Assembly (NCBI GenBank): GCA_038750655.1
Contig: JBCDGZ010000042.1
Location: 1 to 50,084 of the forward strand
DNA length: 50,084 nt
Reading direction: 5' to 3'
Source of the DNA: JBCDGZ01 sp038750655
GTDB taxonomy: Bacteria; Bacteroidota; Bacteroidia; Chitinophagales; Saprospiraceae
Shown here: piece after piece, positions 42,207-50,084 of the stretch
Position numbering within the stretch: the first letter of the stretch is position 1
Layout of the letters: the number at the start of each line of letters is the position of its first letter
Made by a program: the position numbers and the translations under genes
Notes under the pieces: model-generated
Databases searched by the model: none
Told to the model about the DNA's origin: nothing
Seen by the model: the letters and a program-made list of their open reading frames with translations, nothing else

Positions 42207-42214
42207 TATTTTTG
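42207..42214 (+). promoter_or_regulatory. -7 promoter element for the dimeric-barrel lipoprotein
   Basis: TATTTTTG is a perfect TAnnTTTG. At the -33 position only a weak TTA (42184-42186) is present. The predicted start site is near 42221, 28 nt before the ATG at 42249. Confidence 0.4.
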
Positions 42215-42248
42215 CAGCTATATTTTCTATGCATTTAAATGGATTAAA

Positions 42249-42968
42249 ATGAAGTACCCTTCCCTATTTGCACTAGTCGTAATGGCCATACTATTGAGCC
42301 ATTGCTCAACAAATGAAAACACCACTCAAGCAACAAAAAACAACTCAAAAATGGACGATCCAACTATTCTAGAAGTGACCACTTTCAACATCAATTCTAC
42401 GGTCAATCCAATAGAGTTTGCCCAAAGAGATGTACGGGTAGAAAGCGATTTCACTAGCCAACAACCTGGATTCATTAAGCGGCAAAGTGGAGTTAATGAC
42501 CAAGGAGAATATGTAGTCCTGGTCTACTGGAAAAGTGCGGCCAATGCCGATGCTTCGATGAATAAATTTATGGGGGACGCCTCGGTCGCTGACTATGCGC
42601 AGATGATTGATGCATCGACAATGAAAATGGCGAGGTATGCCATAGATACGTCTTTTAAAGCGGGGGATAGTGGGTTTGTGGAGGTCATGTCGTTTGATGT
42701 GAAGCCCGAAACCGACCTTGTAGCCTTCCATGCACTCAATCAAAAAGTGGAAACTGATTTTACCAGTAAGCGCGAAGGCTTTCTGCAGCGATTGATGGGA
42801 AAGAACGAATCGGGCCAGCAACTGGTCGCTGTTTACTGGGCTGATAAAGCCACTTCGGATGCCGCTCTAAAACCCTTTATGGCTGCCCCAATCGCCAAGG
42901 AGTTCATGCAGCACATGGACCAAGCGTCTATCCATATGGGCCGGTATGAGTTGCTGAATAAAAAATAA
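42249..42968 (+). CDS. Lipoprotein with two dimeric alpha-beta barrel (ABM-like) domains
   Basis: A 239-residue lipoprotein; lipobox LLSHC (Cys19). Two homologous ferredoxin-like halves follow, about residues 40-130 and 142-235. They share the pattern EVTTFNI/EVMSFDVKP, then RVESDFTSQQPGFIKRQ / KVETDFTSKREGFLQRL, then YVVLVYWKSAANADASMNKFM / QLVAVYWADKATSDAALKPFM. This is the antibiotic-biosynthesis-monooxygenase-like fold duplicated in one chain, so it can form its own pseudo-dimer. Most such proteins are oxidases or haem/quinone binders, but catalytic residues are not evident here. It is monocistronic, with a -7 element upstream and a bidirectional terminator downstream. Confidence 0.82.
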   Translation: MKYPSLFALVVMAILLSHCSTNENTTQATKNNSKMDDPTILEVTTFNINSTVNPIEFAQRDVRVESDFTSQQPGFIKRQSGVNDQGEYVVLVYWKSAANADASMNKFMGDASVADYAQMIDASTMKMARYAIDTSFKAGDSGFVEVMSFDVKPETDLVAFHALNQKVETDFTSKREGFLQRLMGKNESGQQLVAVYWADKATSDAALKPFMAAPIAKEFMQHMDQASIHMGRYELLNKK

Positions 42969-42974
42969 AAGTCG

Positions 42975-43011
42975 CAAATCGGGGTAATTCGTTTTGAATC
43001 ACCCCGATTTG
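42975..43011. terminator. Bidirectional terminator between convergent genes
   Basis: CAAATCGGGGT (42975-42985) pairs with ACCCCGATTTG (43001-43011); the inner ATTC/GAAT (42987-42990, 42996-42999) extends it around one mismatch, and the loop is GTTTT. It lies between genes ending at 42968 (+) and 43040 (-). Confidence 0.82.
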
Positions 43012-43039
43012 TAATTCCAGTATTGATATTGAAGGCTTG

Positions 43040-45976
43040 TTAGTTCATCAACATTAGTTTGTGATGATTAATATCTTTTCCAATTTTGATACTACAAATA
43101 TAAAGTCCGTTGGGTAAGGAAGCGCCAGCATCGCTCTGGCCGTTCCAGCTCAAGGTATGCACGCCCTCATTCGCCGTTCCTTCAAAGAGCACCTTGACCG
43201 ACTGCCCGTTGGTATCAAAAATTTGTACAGACACCTCCGCAGATTGATGGACTTCGTAAGCAATATTGACCTCAGTACTAAAGGGATTGGGGAAAATGTG
43301 CTGATCGGTGGGGAGGGTCACTGTGGGGTTCTCCTTTAAGGGTTGGGCTCTTGAATTCGCGGACATGTAGTAGCGCCAGAAACGGGCGATGTTGTTTGCG
43401 GGCGCGCCGTTGGCGATGCTGAAATCTCCACCGACATAGAGTCCATCGCCATCTAAGGCAATCGCATTGGCTGACTGGTATAAGACACCTGCACCTACTG
43501 TATAAAAGTCCTGCCCGTCCCACATCGCTACATTTCTTGCACCAAGGCCCTCGCTGTCACTGAAGTAAAAGATACCTCCTATGAACAGTCTATCGCTGTC
43601 GTCAATTGCTAATGCATTGATGACGGAATTGGCGGTTAGTAAAGTGGTCCAGGAGTTCCCATCGTATTCTATCAACCTATGCCCATCGGCAGCGAAGATA
43701 TTTCCGTTACTCTTTCTAGCAAGATCGTTGATCCCCCCTGCGCTACGGGTGTACAATCCAGTCCAGCTTGCGCCATTCCATTTGGCAATATGGTAGTGGT
43801 AGGGAAGAATAGTAGATACCGTAAAATGGCCTCCTGCGATAACCTCCGTACTCGGTAAGACGATGATCGACTCTACACGCTGGGGCATACTGCCCAGGCC
43901 GACCCACTGCGTAGTGTTCCACCTAGCAATCCCCTTGATCTGTGCATTTCCATCAGCGGAAGTAAAAACCCCGCCTGCGTAAATCGTCCCGCCAGCACTA
44001 GTCGCGATCACCTTTACTCGATCATTCATTCCCAGTCCAAAAGCCGACCAGTGCTGTCCATCCCATCGAGCAATCCGATTCGCACTCAAGCCCGCCCCAA
44101 CGGTGGTAAAATCCCCACCAACCAATAAATCGCCATTAGGGGCAAAATGCAAAGCATAAACGGGTGCATTAACGCCACCACCAATAGCAGACCAGGAAAT
44201 GCCGTCCCATTTGGCCAGATAATTTACCGCAACACTACCCGCTACAGTGAAATGTCCTCCGACATACAGATCACCGTTAGCATCCAACACCATTGCATTG
44301 ACTTCTCCATTGAGGCCGAAACCCAGCGAGGGCCAATTGGGAATGGAGATGCAGGAAGAAAACTCGGAGGTATTTTTATCCTTGTCAACAGCGATAGCGC
44401 TGATGTGTCGCCCAGGGGCATTGAAGCCGTATAGCTGGGCAGTAAACGCCGTCTCGCCGTTGGCGTCGGTCGTCACCTGAACATCACCGATTGGCAGCTG
44501 CCCTTCGCCCCAATTCTGCCCGGGGATCGCAGTATAACAGCTGCTACTGGCGTAAAAGTATACATCAGTGGTGGTATTCGGTGCACTTTTCCAGGTTCCT
44601 TCCACTTCAATCTCGCCACTATTGTTCAGGAAGGCTTTATCCAATTCGGGGAAATTCAAAGTACGGTTGCTACCTCCATCGCCGTCGCCAGCGTCGTTGG
44701 CAGTAGGGCCATCATTATTGAGGTCAATACAAAGACCGTTGTTCTGGTAGATTTCATTAAAAATTAGCCCATTCTCATGGACACCACTTCCAGTTAAGGT
44801 CATCCCATTACCCAAATTCCCAGAAATGATGTTCCACTGTATTTCATTGTTGGTAGCATTCAGCGACAGTAGCATTCCGGTGCCATTGCCCATGGGGACG
44901 CCGCCTGCGCTCAGACCAATGGTATTATCAAATATACTGTTATGCTTTGCCGGAGTGCTGTAACTGGTCAAGACAATTCCCACCTCATTGTCAGCAATTA
45001 CATTGCCCATATTATGACCGGGAATACCTCCGATGGTGTTGGCCACCCCAGCATAGATGGTGATTCCAGAAAACTCATTCCCCATTGGGCTACCACCAGT
45101 GGCATCTACGCCGATGTAGTTATTTTTGATATTATTAAAAATCCCAGAATTGATGTAAACACCATGCCCCAAATTACCAGAAATAATATTCCGATCCTCG
45201 GGATTATCGCCACCGATGGTGTTGTAGGAGGCGCTGTTGTTGAGATAGACGGTGCGGTAGAGGTCTTCCCAGACGCCGGCCTTTCCGCCGTTGCCCAGTG
45301 GGAGGAGGCCGGAAGCGTCGGTACCGATGTAATTGCCGGTGACGGTGTTGTAGCGCGCATCGGTGCCATTGATGGTAATGGCGCTGAGGTCGTTGCCGGA
45401 AATCAGGTTGCGCAGCTGATAGTTATTGCCGCCGATTTTGTTGTGGGAAGAAGGGGCGCCGATGAAGATGCCGTTGCGGCCATTGCCCAGGTCGACAGTG
45501 CCGGTGGAGTCGGTACCGATGTAACAGGTTTGAACCTTATTAGAGGCACCGGTGATGAGCCGCAGGCCGTTGTTGTCGAAGCGATTGATGATCAGGCCCC
45601 GGATGGTGCTTTTTCCGGCGCTGACAATTAGCCCCTCTCCGGCGCTTCCGATCAGTGAGCCCTCCAGTTCGATTTTCAGCTGCACGGGCCAGCTATTGAC
45701 TGAGGTACCGGGCTGGGAGAGACCGTCGAGGAAGAGGGGATCGGTGACGAGGGGCAGGTTGTAGCTGGGGGAGATGGTATGGACGCCGCTGCCGGGGATG
45801 TTGAATTTGATGGTATCGGCGATGGTGGAGACAGAGGCATTGGCATCGGCGATCGCTTGGCGCAGGGAGCCCGCCCCCCAATCATTGGGATTGATTACCC
45901 AGTAGACATTTTGCGCACTCCCCAGGGTAGAGCAAAAAAAGAGCGCAATAAAGAGGAATTTTTTGTAAATTTTCAT
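43040..45976 (-). CDS. T9SS surface protein: beta-helix plus propeller repeats
   Basis: A 978-residue exported protein. After the signal peptide (FLFIALFFCSTLGSAQ), a right-handed beta-helix (about 25-440) has repeated GxxNxIGG and NxISGN strands, as in NosD/CSLREA-type repeats. An Ig-like strand group (about 445-545) leads to a propeller or Kelch-like part (about 555-860) with repeated ARWDGxxWxxxGxGxN and LYVGGxFT words. A FlgD-like T9SS type A sorting domain (HIFPNPFSTEVNIAYE to the end) closes it. No glycan-lyase residues were identified, so adhesion or structural binding is more likely than catalysis. It shares an upstream motif with the 1667-residue protein. Confidence 0.9.
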   Translation of the reverse strand: MKIYKKFLFIALFFCSTLGSAQNVYWVINPNDWGAGSLRQAIADANASVSTIADTIKFNIPGSGVHTISPSYNLPLVTDPLFLDGLSQPGTSVNSWPVQLKIELEGSLIGSAGEGLIVSAGKSTIRGLIINRFDNNGLRLITGASNKVQTCYIGTDSTGTVDLGNGRNGIFIGAPSSHNKIGGNNYQLRNLISGNDLSAITINGTDARYNTVTGNYIGTDASGLLPLGNGGKAGVWEDLYRTVYLNNSASYNTIGGDNPEDRNIISGNLGHGVYINSGIFNNIKNNYIGVDATGGSPMGNEFSGITIYAGVANTIGGIPGHNMGNVIADNEVGIVLTSYSTPAKHNSIFDNTIGLSAGGVPMGNGTGMLLSLNATNNEIQWNIISGNLGNGMTLTGSGVHENGLIFNEIYQNNGLCIDLNNDGPTANDAGDGDGGSNRTLNFPELDKAFLNNSGEIEVEGTWKSAPNTTTDVYFYASSSCYTAIPGQNWGEGQLPIGDVQVTTDANGETAFTAQLYGFNAPGRHISAIAVDKDKNTSEFSSCISIPNWPSLGFGLNGEVNAMVLDANGDLYVGGHFTVAGSVAVNYLAKWDGISWSAIGGGVNAPVYALHFAPNGDLLVGGDFTTVGAGLSANRIARWDGQHWSAFGLGMNDRVKVIATSAGGTIYAGGVFTSADGNAQIKGIARWNTTQWVGLGSMPQRVESIIVLPSTEVIAGGHFTVSTILPYHYHIAKWNGASWTGLYTRSAGGINDLARKSNGNIFAADGHRLIEYDGNSWTTLLTANSVINALAIDDSDRLFIGGIFYFSDSEGLGARNVAMWDGQDFYTVGAGVLYQSANAIALDGDGLYVGGDFSIANGAPANNIARFWRYYMSANSRAQPLKENPTVTLPTDQHIFPNPFSTEVNIAYEVHQSAEVSVQIFDTNGQSVKVLFEGTANEGVHTLSWNGQSDAGASLPNGLYICSIKIGKDINHHKLMLMN

Positions 45977-46052
45977 CGTCTTAATTTTGTTGACTAATGA
46001 GCACTTTTACACGGTGATACGAAGTGATCATTCTGTTAAAAAATAGTTGTCG

Positions 46053-46070
46053 ACACAAAGTTAGGCGTAA
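46053..46070 (-). promoter_or_regulatory. Promoter-like motif upstream of the beta-helix protein
   Basis: On the minus strand TTACGCCTAACTTTGTGT, containing a perfect TAACTTTG (TAnnTTTG). It is the longer form of the motif at 41251-41267. No TTTG is found at the usual -33 distance, which hints at activator-dependent transcription. It lies about 77 nt upstream of the start at 45976. Confidence 0.45.
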
Positions 46071-46092
46071 GACAAAAGGTAGGAGGACCATA

Positions 46093-46144
46093 GCCGTTTC
46101 ATCAGCATTTCATGGTTTCACTGCCGTTTCATCACCATTTCATG
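46093..46144. repeat. Two 22-bp direct repeats at the start of the STAND gene
   Basis: GCCGTTTCATCASCATTTCATG occurs at 46093-46114 and 46123-46144, differing at one base (G or C), with a 30-nt period. Each ends in an in-frame ATG of the NTPase gene. This may be an operator pair or a small coding duplication. Confidence 0.75.
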
Positions 46145-47773
46145 TCCCCAAAAGAGCCATTGGGCTCCCCAAGACCTATGAGCGAATCATCTAAAGCCTC
46201 ATTCTGGAAGCTCGCTGAGCAAGATTTGGAGGAAAATTTTGGAAAAGACTACGGCTTTGGCCCTCCGAGCACTTGGAGAAAGCCGCAAATGCGAGAGTTC
46301 TTATGCGATTTAGAGGAGAAATTAACTCTGATTTGTCGGGGAAATAAGGCTATAGCAGAATCCTTAAATCTGGCTTGGCACAACGGTAAACTCTCTGGAA
46401 TCCCCAAGATTGGGCTGTCTACTTTTTACAGATATTTCAGCCCTAAAACAGCTCAATATCACCGTCAACGTTCAAGTGATGCCAACTGCGATAAATTGGC
46501 CATATATCTGGGGCGAGCCTGGAACTGCCGAGGCTACTTGCACTATATCAGAGAGAAAAATCCAGCCGATTCTCCCAACACAGCAGCTGTAAAAATACCC
46601 CCCTCTCCTCCCCCATCCCGACTTGCTCCTCAAATCTCCGAGCGCTTCACTGCCCTTCAATCCGCCACCTTTGTCGGACGGGAGAATGACCTCAATCAAC
46701 TTAGCCAAAAGATTCAATCGAAGGCTCGCCTGGTACTCCTGTACGGCTTGACGGGAATTGGAAAAACTGCCTTGGCAGAGAGAATGGTGGAGGAAATAAA
46801 TGGCTGGGAAAAGGTGGTCAATGAGCGGCTATTCATGGCAGATTTTTACAAAAATGAAACCCGAATCTCCTTCCGCGATTTTGCCGGTCAGCTGATTGAT
46901 GGTCTAGGTATTGAAATACACGATCCGAAGATTGGACAGCAGGCCCTGCGAGCAGCACTCTTGCATTTTTTGAAAAAAAATAGGTGCTTCCTGCTCATCA
47001 ACTCCATCGAGTATTTGCTCGTCGAGCATAGCCAACAATCGTCGATTGTTTTCAAAGATCGGCAGTGGGATGCCTTCTTCCGGGATATTTGTAGAGAAAA
47101 TACGTTTCGATCGGTCATTATCCTTACTTCACAAATTAAACCTGACCTGTTCGTCGATCTCGATGGTCGCTACGCTAGTGTATATCAAAACTTACTGAGT
47201 GGCCTGCCCACGGAGGCGTCTTTGGCGCTTTTTCGAAAAAGAGGGATTGTAGTCGAAAAAAATAGTTCTGCCGAACGCTACCTGACCAGAATCGTGACTG
47301 TTTTTGCCGGTCATCCGCTGGCCTTGGAGACCATCGCGGGAGAAGTCTTGGAAGATGATGAGCGAAGTGTAGAGGCATTCTGGAATCGCAACGAGGAGGA
47401 GATCATTACAGCCGAACAGAGCAGAACCAATGCGAGCGGTCAGCAAAATCCAGCAATCGCCATTCACCAACTTGTACAAGAACACCTGACCCGGCGGATA
47501 CGGAATACTTTTGAGCGATTGAAAACGGCCAACTACCAAGCCTTTCGCATCCTCCTGGCCATTGCCCGTTATCCTACCCTACATCGAGCCATGCTCCTTG
47601 ACCTTTGTCACAACCGCCTTCATTTCAGCGAGGAAGATACTCGTATCGCTATCAACACGCTAACTAGACGTTTTCTACTCAGCAAAAAAGCAGCCCAATA
47701 CCACCAACACGATCTGATTCGAAGTATGTCTTTTTACTACCGAAAGAAATTGCAAAGAGGTCCCCAAAACTAA
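46112..47773 (+). CDS. STAND/NB-ARC-type NTPase with N-terminal HTH-like domain
   Basis: A 553-residue soluble protein. Residues about 30-150 (LSTFYRYFSPKTAQYH, CDKLAIYLGRAWNC) look like an HTH-like module seen in Bacteroidota regulators. A linker rich in Pro (PPSPPPS) leads to the NTPase domain. The Walker A motif GLTGIGKT is at 212-219. The Walker B strand is FLLINS, with N297 where the Asp is expected, so hydrolysis may be impaired. The winged-helix and arm parts follow (FAGHPLALETIAGEVL). There are no TPRs in this chain; they are in the next gene, 5 nt downstream. Starts at 46112, 46142 and 46178 are all in frame; the true one is unclear because the first two lie in direct repeats. Confidence 0.78.
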   Translation: MVSLPFHHHFMSPKEPLGSPRPMSESSKASFWKLAEQDLEENFGKDYGFGPPSTWRKPQMREFLCDLEEKLTLICRGNKAIAESLNLAWHNGKLSGIPKIGLSTFYRYFSPKTAQYHRQRSSDANCDKLAIYLGRAWNCRGYLHYIREKNPADSPNTAAVKIPPSPPPSRLAPQISERFTALQSATFVGRENDLNQLSQKIQSKARLVLLYGLTGIGKTALAERMVEEINGWEKVVNERLFMADFYKNETRISFRDFAGQLIDGLGIEIHDPKIGQQALRAALLHFLKKNRCFLLINSIEYLLVEHSQQSSIVFKDRQWDAFFRDICRENTFRSVIILTSQIKPDLFVDLDGRYASVYQNLLSGLPTEASLALFRKRGIVVEKNSSAERYLTRIVTVFAGHPLALETIAGEVLEDDERSVEAFWNRNEEEIITAEQSRTNASGQQNPAIAIHQLVQEHLTRRIRNTFERLKTANYQAFRILLAIARYPTLHRAMLLDLCHNRLHFSEEDTRIAINTLTRRFLLSKKAAQYHQHDLIRSMSFYYRKKLQRGPQN

Positions 47774-47778
47774 AAGCT

Positions 47779-49176
47779 ATGGCCAGCACTGACTTCTCCG
47801 TACTCCCTCCTCCACAGGAGATTTTGCGGCGTCTTCAACTCGATAAAGATTGGGAAAAAATGGAGGCGTACGATCCTTATCTCTTAGACGATCTATTCCT
47901 CACCGCCTCTCACATTCGACAAGTCTCCAAGATCAATCGCGGGTCAAAAGAGTCTACGAAAATCATCGAAGGGCTGCTGGAAGCCATTAGGATTTTATCA
48001 GAAATTCAGGATTGGAAGAGGGTCTTTCAAGTGCTTCACCTCCCCCTTTTGATCTCTAGCAAAAATACCTTTTATGATCAGCTCGGACTGTGGGGACATT
48101 TCGACCTCCAATTCCGTATTTTAGAACAAATCAAGGAAGCCGACACGCCCGACTTTCTCCCCTTCTACCTCGTCAACATGGCGCGAGTCTCCCGCAATTT
48201 GGGCGATATTAAAAAATCCACCTACTATTACCTAGAAGCTATCCAGTTCCACACCAAAGCTGACAATCCCAGAGAGGTCGGCCGCCTCTACCACGCCTTG
48301 GCTGTCTCTAAGCTGGAAGAACCCAAAGTCAAACTGGCCCAAAAATACCTCCTCACCGCCATTCGCCTTTTCGAACAGCTGCCCACTCCCGACTACCTCG
48401 GCCTCGCCCAAGCCTACCACAACCTCAGCCGAGTCAGCAACTACTACGGCGACTACGAGCAATCGAAGACCTACTACGAAAAGTCCATCGCCCTCTACAC
48501 CCAGTACCCCGACATGGGGCCGCCGGAAAACAAGGCATGGGTCTTCCACGGCTACAGCGACTTTCTCTGCGAATACGGCGATTACGCCACCGCCCAACTC
48601 TACGGCGAAAAGGCTCTGCCGCTCTTCAAAGACCACGTGGTGGGCAGCGCCTGGTGCTACGCTCGACTGGCCAAACTGGCCTACTTCCGCCGCTGCTACG
48701 CCGCCTGCCGCCAGTACGCCATTCGGTCGCTGGACCTCTTCGAGCAGCTGAACAGCGATCGCGGCAAGGTGATTCTATTTAACACCTGGTACAAGCTCGA
48801 AATCGCCGAGCGTCGTTTCCCGCAAGCGGCGGCCCTCTTGTTCCAGCTCCTGCGCCTACGTTCCGCCAGAAAGGACCACATGAAAAATGCGATGACCTTC
48901 GAGGGCTTCGGCCGCCTGGCCATTGAGCTGGGCGATTATGAATTGGGGGTACGGCTGATCAGCAAGGCAGATTTTTTGAACCGAAAGAGACAACAGGCGC
49001 GTTTTGCGGCGGAGCGGGCGGAGCTTTTGGCGTATGCGGCGCGGGCGCGCAGGGGGTTGGGGGAGGAGACTTTTGAGAGGATTTGGGAAGGGGGGCAGAG
49101 CCGGGCGGTACGCCCGGTGGTGCGGTTGATTAAGGAACAGTTGGGGAATTACAGAGATGCAACGATTGAAAGTTAG
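47779..49176 (+). CDS. TPR-repeat protein, partner of the STAND NTPase
   Basis: A 465-residue soluble helical protein made mostly of tetratricopeptide-like repeats (FYLVNMARVSRNLGDIKKSTYYYLEAI, AYHNLSRVSNYYGDYEQSKTYYEKSI, FHGYSDFLCEYGDYATAQLYGEKAL). Such superhelices are sensor or scaffold parts in STAND proteins, where they are normally fused to the NTPase. Here the TPR part is a separate gene starting 5 nt after the NTPase stop, so the two look like a split STAND system. The last ~60 residues are Arg-rich and GC-rich. What the pair senses and triggers is unknown. Confidence 0.82.
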   Translation: MASTDFSVLPPPQEILRRLQLDKDWEKMEAYDPYLLDDLFLTASHIRQVSKINRGSKESTKIIEGLLEAIRILSEIQDWKRVFQVLHLPLLISSKNTFYDQLGLWGHFDLQFRILEQIKEADTPDFLPFYLVNMARVSRNLGDIKKSTYYYLEAIQFHTKADNPREVGRLYHALAVSKLEEPKVKLAQKYLLTAIRLFEQLPTPDYLGLAQAYHNLSRVSNYYGDYEQSKTYYEKSIALYTQYPDMGPPENKAWVFHGYSDFLCEYGDYATAQLYGEKALPLFKDHVVGSAWCYARLAKLAYFRRCYAACRQYAIRSLDLFEQLNSDRGKVILFNTWYKLEIAERRFPQAAALLFQLLRLRSARKDHMKNAMTFEGFGRLAIELGDYELGVRLISKADFLNRKRQQARFAAERAELLAYAARARRGLGEETFERIWEGGQSRAVRPVVRLIKEQLGNYRDATIES

Positions 49177-49188
49177 TTGAGAGGGATG

Positions 49189-49221
49189 TTTGTAACAGTG
49201 TTGAAAAAATCTTATATTTTG
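49189..49221 (+). promoter_or_regulatory. Promoter of the toxin-antitoxin operon
   Basis: TTTG at 49189-49192 and TATATTTTG at 49213-49221 (TAnnTTTG with one extra T) are 20 nt apart. The predicted start site is near 49228, giving a leader of only about 8 nt to the ATG at 49236. Confidence 0.5.
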
Positions 49222-49235
49222 CCATAAAAAAGCAG

Positions 49236-49490
49236 ATGAGCCTGATCATTCCAGAAGACATCCTCAAAAAAGCAGACATGTCTGCCAATGAATTACTTAC
49301 AGAAATCGCTGTGTACTTATACGACAAAGAGAAGCTCTCCTTCGGTCAGGCAAAAAGCCTATCAGGCCTTGATTACCTTACCTTCCAGAAAGAATTATCA
49401 AAAAGGAAAGTCTACATAAAGTACGACATTGAAGACCTAAATAATGATCTTGAAAATTTGAGCCAATTTCGGGATAAAAAAGCCTCTTAA
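49236..49490 (+). CDS. UPF0175-family antitoxin
   Basis: An 84-residue protein of the UPF0175 family: LTEIAVYLYDKEKLSFGQAKSLSGL with LDYLTFQKEL is the typical ribbon-helix-helix/HTH-like core. These proteins act as antitoxins for PIN-like DUF3368 toxins, binding the toxin and their own operator. It sits 34 nt before the toxin gene and has a predicted promoter right upstream, so autoregulation by the complex is likely. The gene and its partner are AT-rich compared with neighbouring genes, as common for mobile toxin-antitoxin modules. Confidence 0.87.
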   Translation: MSLIIPEDILKKADMSANELLTEIAVYLYDKEKLSFGQAKSLSGLDYLTFQKELSKRKVYIKYDIEDLNNDLENLSQFRDKKAS

Positions 49491-49524
49491 AAACACGCTC
49501 GTCAATGTCATTATTTAATCGCCA

Positions 49525-50004
49525 ATGATTGTTATCAGTGATACTTCCGTTATTACCTACCTCATCCAGCTAGACTTAATTTTGATTTTAAAAGAAATCT
49601 TTGACGACGTTATTATTCCCAATGCAGTTAGAGAAGAGCTTGAAAAAATTGCTAATCAAAAAGAGCTGCTAAAGAGCTATGATTGGATCAAGACTGTTTC
49701 GATCAAAGATGTAGCATTTTATAATACCTTAAAAGAAAAATTAGATAAAGGAGAAGCCGAAGCAATTGTGTTGTCTCTTGAGTTGAAGGCTGACTTGCTA
49801 TTAATTGATGAGAAAAAAGGAAGAAAAATTGCTACAGAGTACGGAATAATGATCACTGGACTGCTGGGTATTCTCATTGATGCCAAAAAATATGGATCGA
49901 TAGAGTCGGTTAAAACAATAATTTGTAATTTGTTTGATAATATTGGGTTTTTAATCTCTCCTAATTTATATAAGCATATCTTATCATTAGTTAATGAAGA
50001 TTAA
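49525..50004 (+). CDS. DUF3368 PIN-like toxin (predicted RNase)
   Basis: A 159-residue protein of the DUF3368 family, a PIN-domain relative. Acidic residues expected in a metal site are present: D6 (ISDTS), E38 (VREELEKI), E77/E79 (DKGEAEAIVLSLE) and D95 (LLIDEKKGRKIA). PIN toxins cleave RNA such as tRNA or mRNA; the target of this one is unknown. The length suits the family and the frame is intact, so it is probably functional. It is encoded with the UPF0175 antitoxin 34 nt upstream. The coding region is AT-rich with AAA/ATT-heavy codon use, unlike the GC-richer chromosomal genes around. Confidence 0.87.
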   Translation: MIVISDTSVITYLIQLDLILILKEIFDDVIIPNAVREELEKIANQKELLKSYDWIKTVSIKDVAFYNTLKEKLDKGEAEAIVLSLELKADLLLIDEKKGRKIATEYGIMITGLLGILIDAKKYGSIESVKTIICNLFDNIGFLISPNLYKHILSLVNED

Positions 50005-50084
50005 AAGACAGGGGCATAATTGCGGAGAAGGACTTAAAAGTCCCTTCCAAAAACAGTCCAGGCACTGATTATACACCAGCGCCC

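Noticed and set aside
46081..46086. AGGAGG as a Shine-Dalgarno site for the STAND gene
   Set aside because: It is 26 nt before the first ATG, too far, and Bacteroidota rarely use such sites.

Overview
The window looks like a chromosomal segment of a Saprospiria-type Bacteroidota (Lewinella or Haliscomenobacter relatives). The evidence is a SusC/SusD pair, four large secreted proteins with type IX secretion (T9SS) C-terminal domains (types A and B), many lipoproteins with LAC/SSC/IGC-type lipoboxes, starts without Shine-Dalgarno sites but with A-rich leaders, and several candidate promoters of the Bacteroidota form TTTG-n20-TAnnTTTG. No rRNA, tRNA, insertion sequence or CRISPR array was seen.

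Layout. 1-4.8 kb: a TviB/WbpO-type nucleotide-sugar dehydrogenase, a DUF885 lipoprotein peptidase and a helical protein of unknown function. 4.8-8.8 kb: a small locus with a 46-residue peptide ending its leader in a Gly-Gly motif (too short for routine gene calling), an HTH/phospholipase-D-like fusion and a HlyD-type export adaptor, divergent from a protein with degenerate protein-kinase-fold motifs. This is the best candidate for an undescribed system here. 8.8-13.5 kb: M24 peptidase, PAP2 phosphatase, lipoprotein and class III CoA-transferase. 13.6-21.1 kb: SusC-SusD-(LamG + PNGase F-like + T9SS tail), a plausible N-glycoprotein utilisation operon closed by a strong terminator. 21.2-26.3 kb: a T9SS type B protein with nine 31-residue Cys repeats, a META-like lipoprotein, an OmpA-family protein, a DUF6503-like lipoprotein and a small CFFCGG-motif exported protein. 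26.4-32.4 kb: an M1 aminopeptidase convergent with a three-gene DUF4132 operon that has a consensus promoter. 32.4-36.2 kb: a TonB-dependent receptor carrying two N-terminal heavy-metal (HMA) domains and a Cys/His-rich small protein, bracketed by two copies of a mosaic element made of heptamer arrays and nested palindromes. 36.2-46.0 kb: two giant T9SS surface proteins sharing an upstream motif, with a glyoxalase-like gene and a dimeric-barrel lipoprotein between them. 46.1-50.0 kb: a split STAND pair (NTPase plus TPR protein) followed by an AT-rich UPF0175/DUF3368 toxin-antitoxin module.

The common theme is export and surface biology: outer-membrane uptake (SusCD, metal TonB receptor), T9SS adhesins or enzymes, periplasmic peptidases, and a possible GG-leader peptide export line. 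Functional assignments rest on motifs and remembered family features; no database search was possible.
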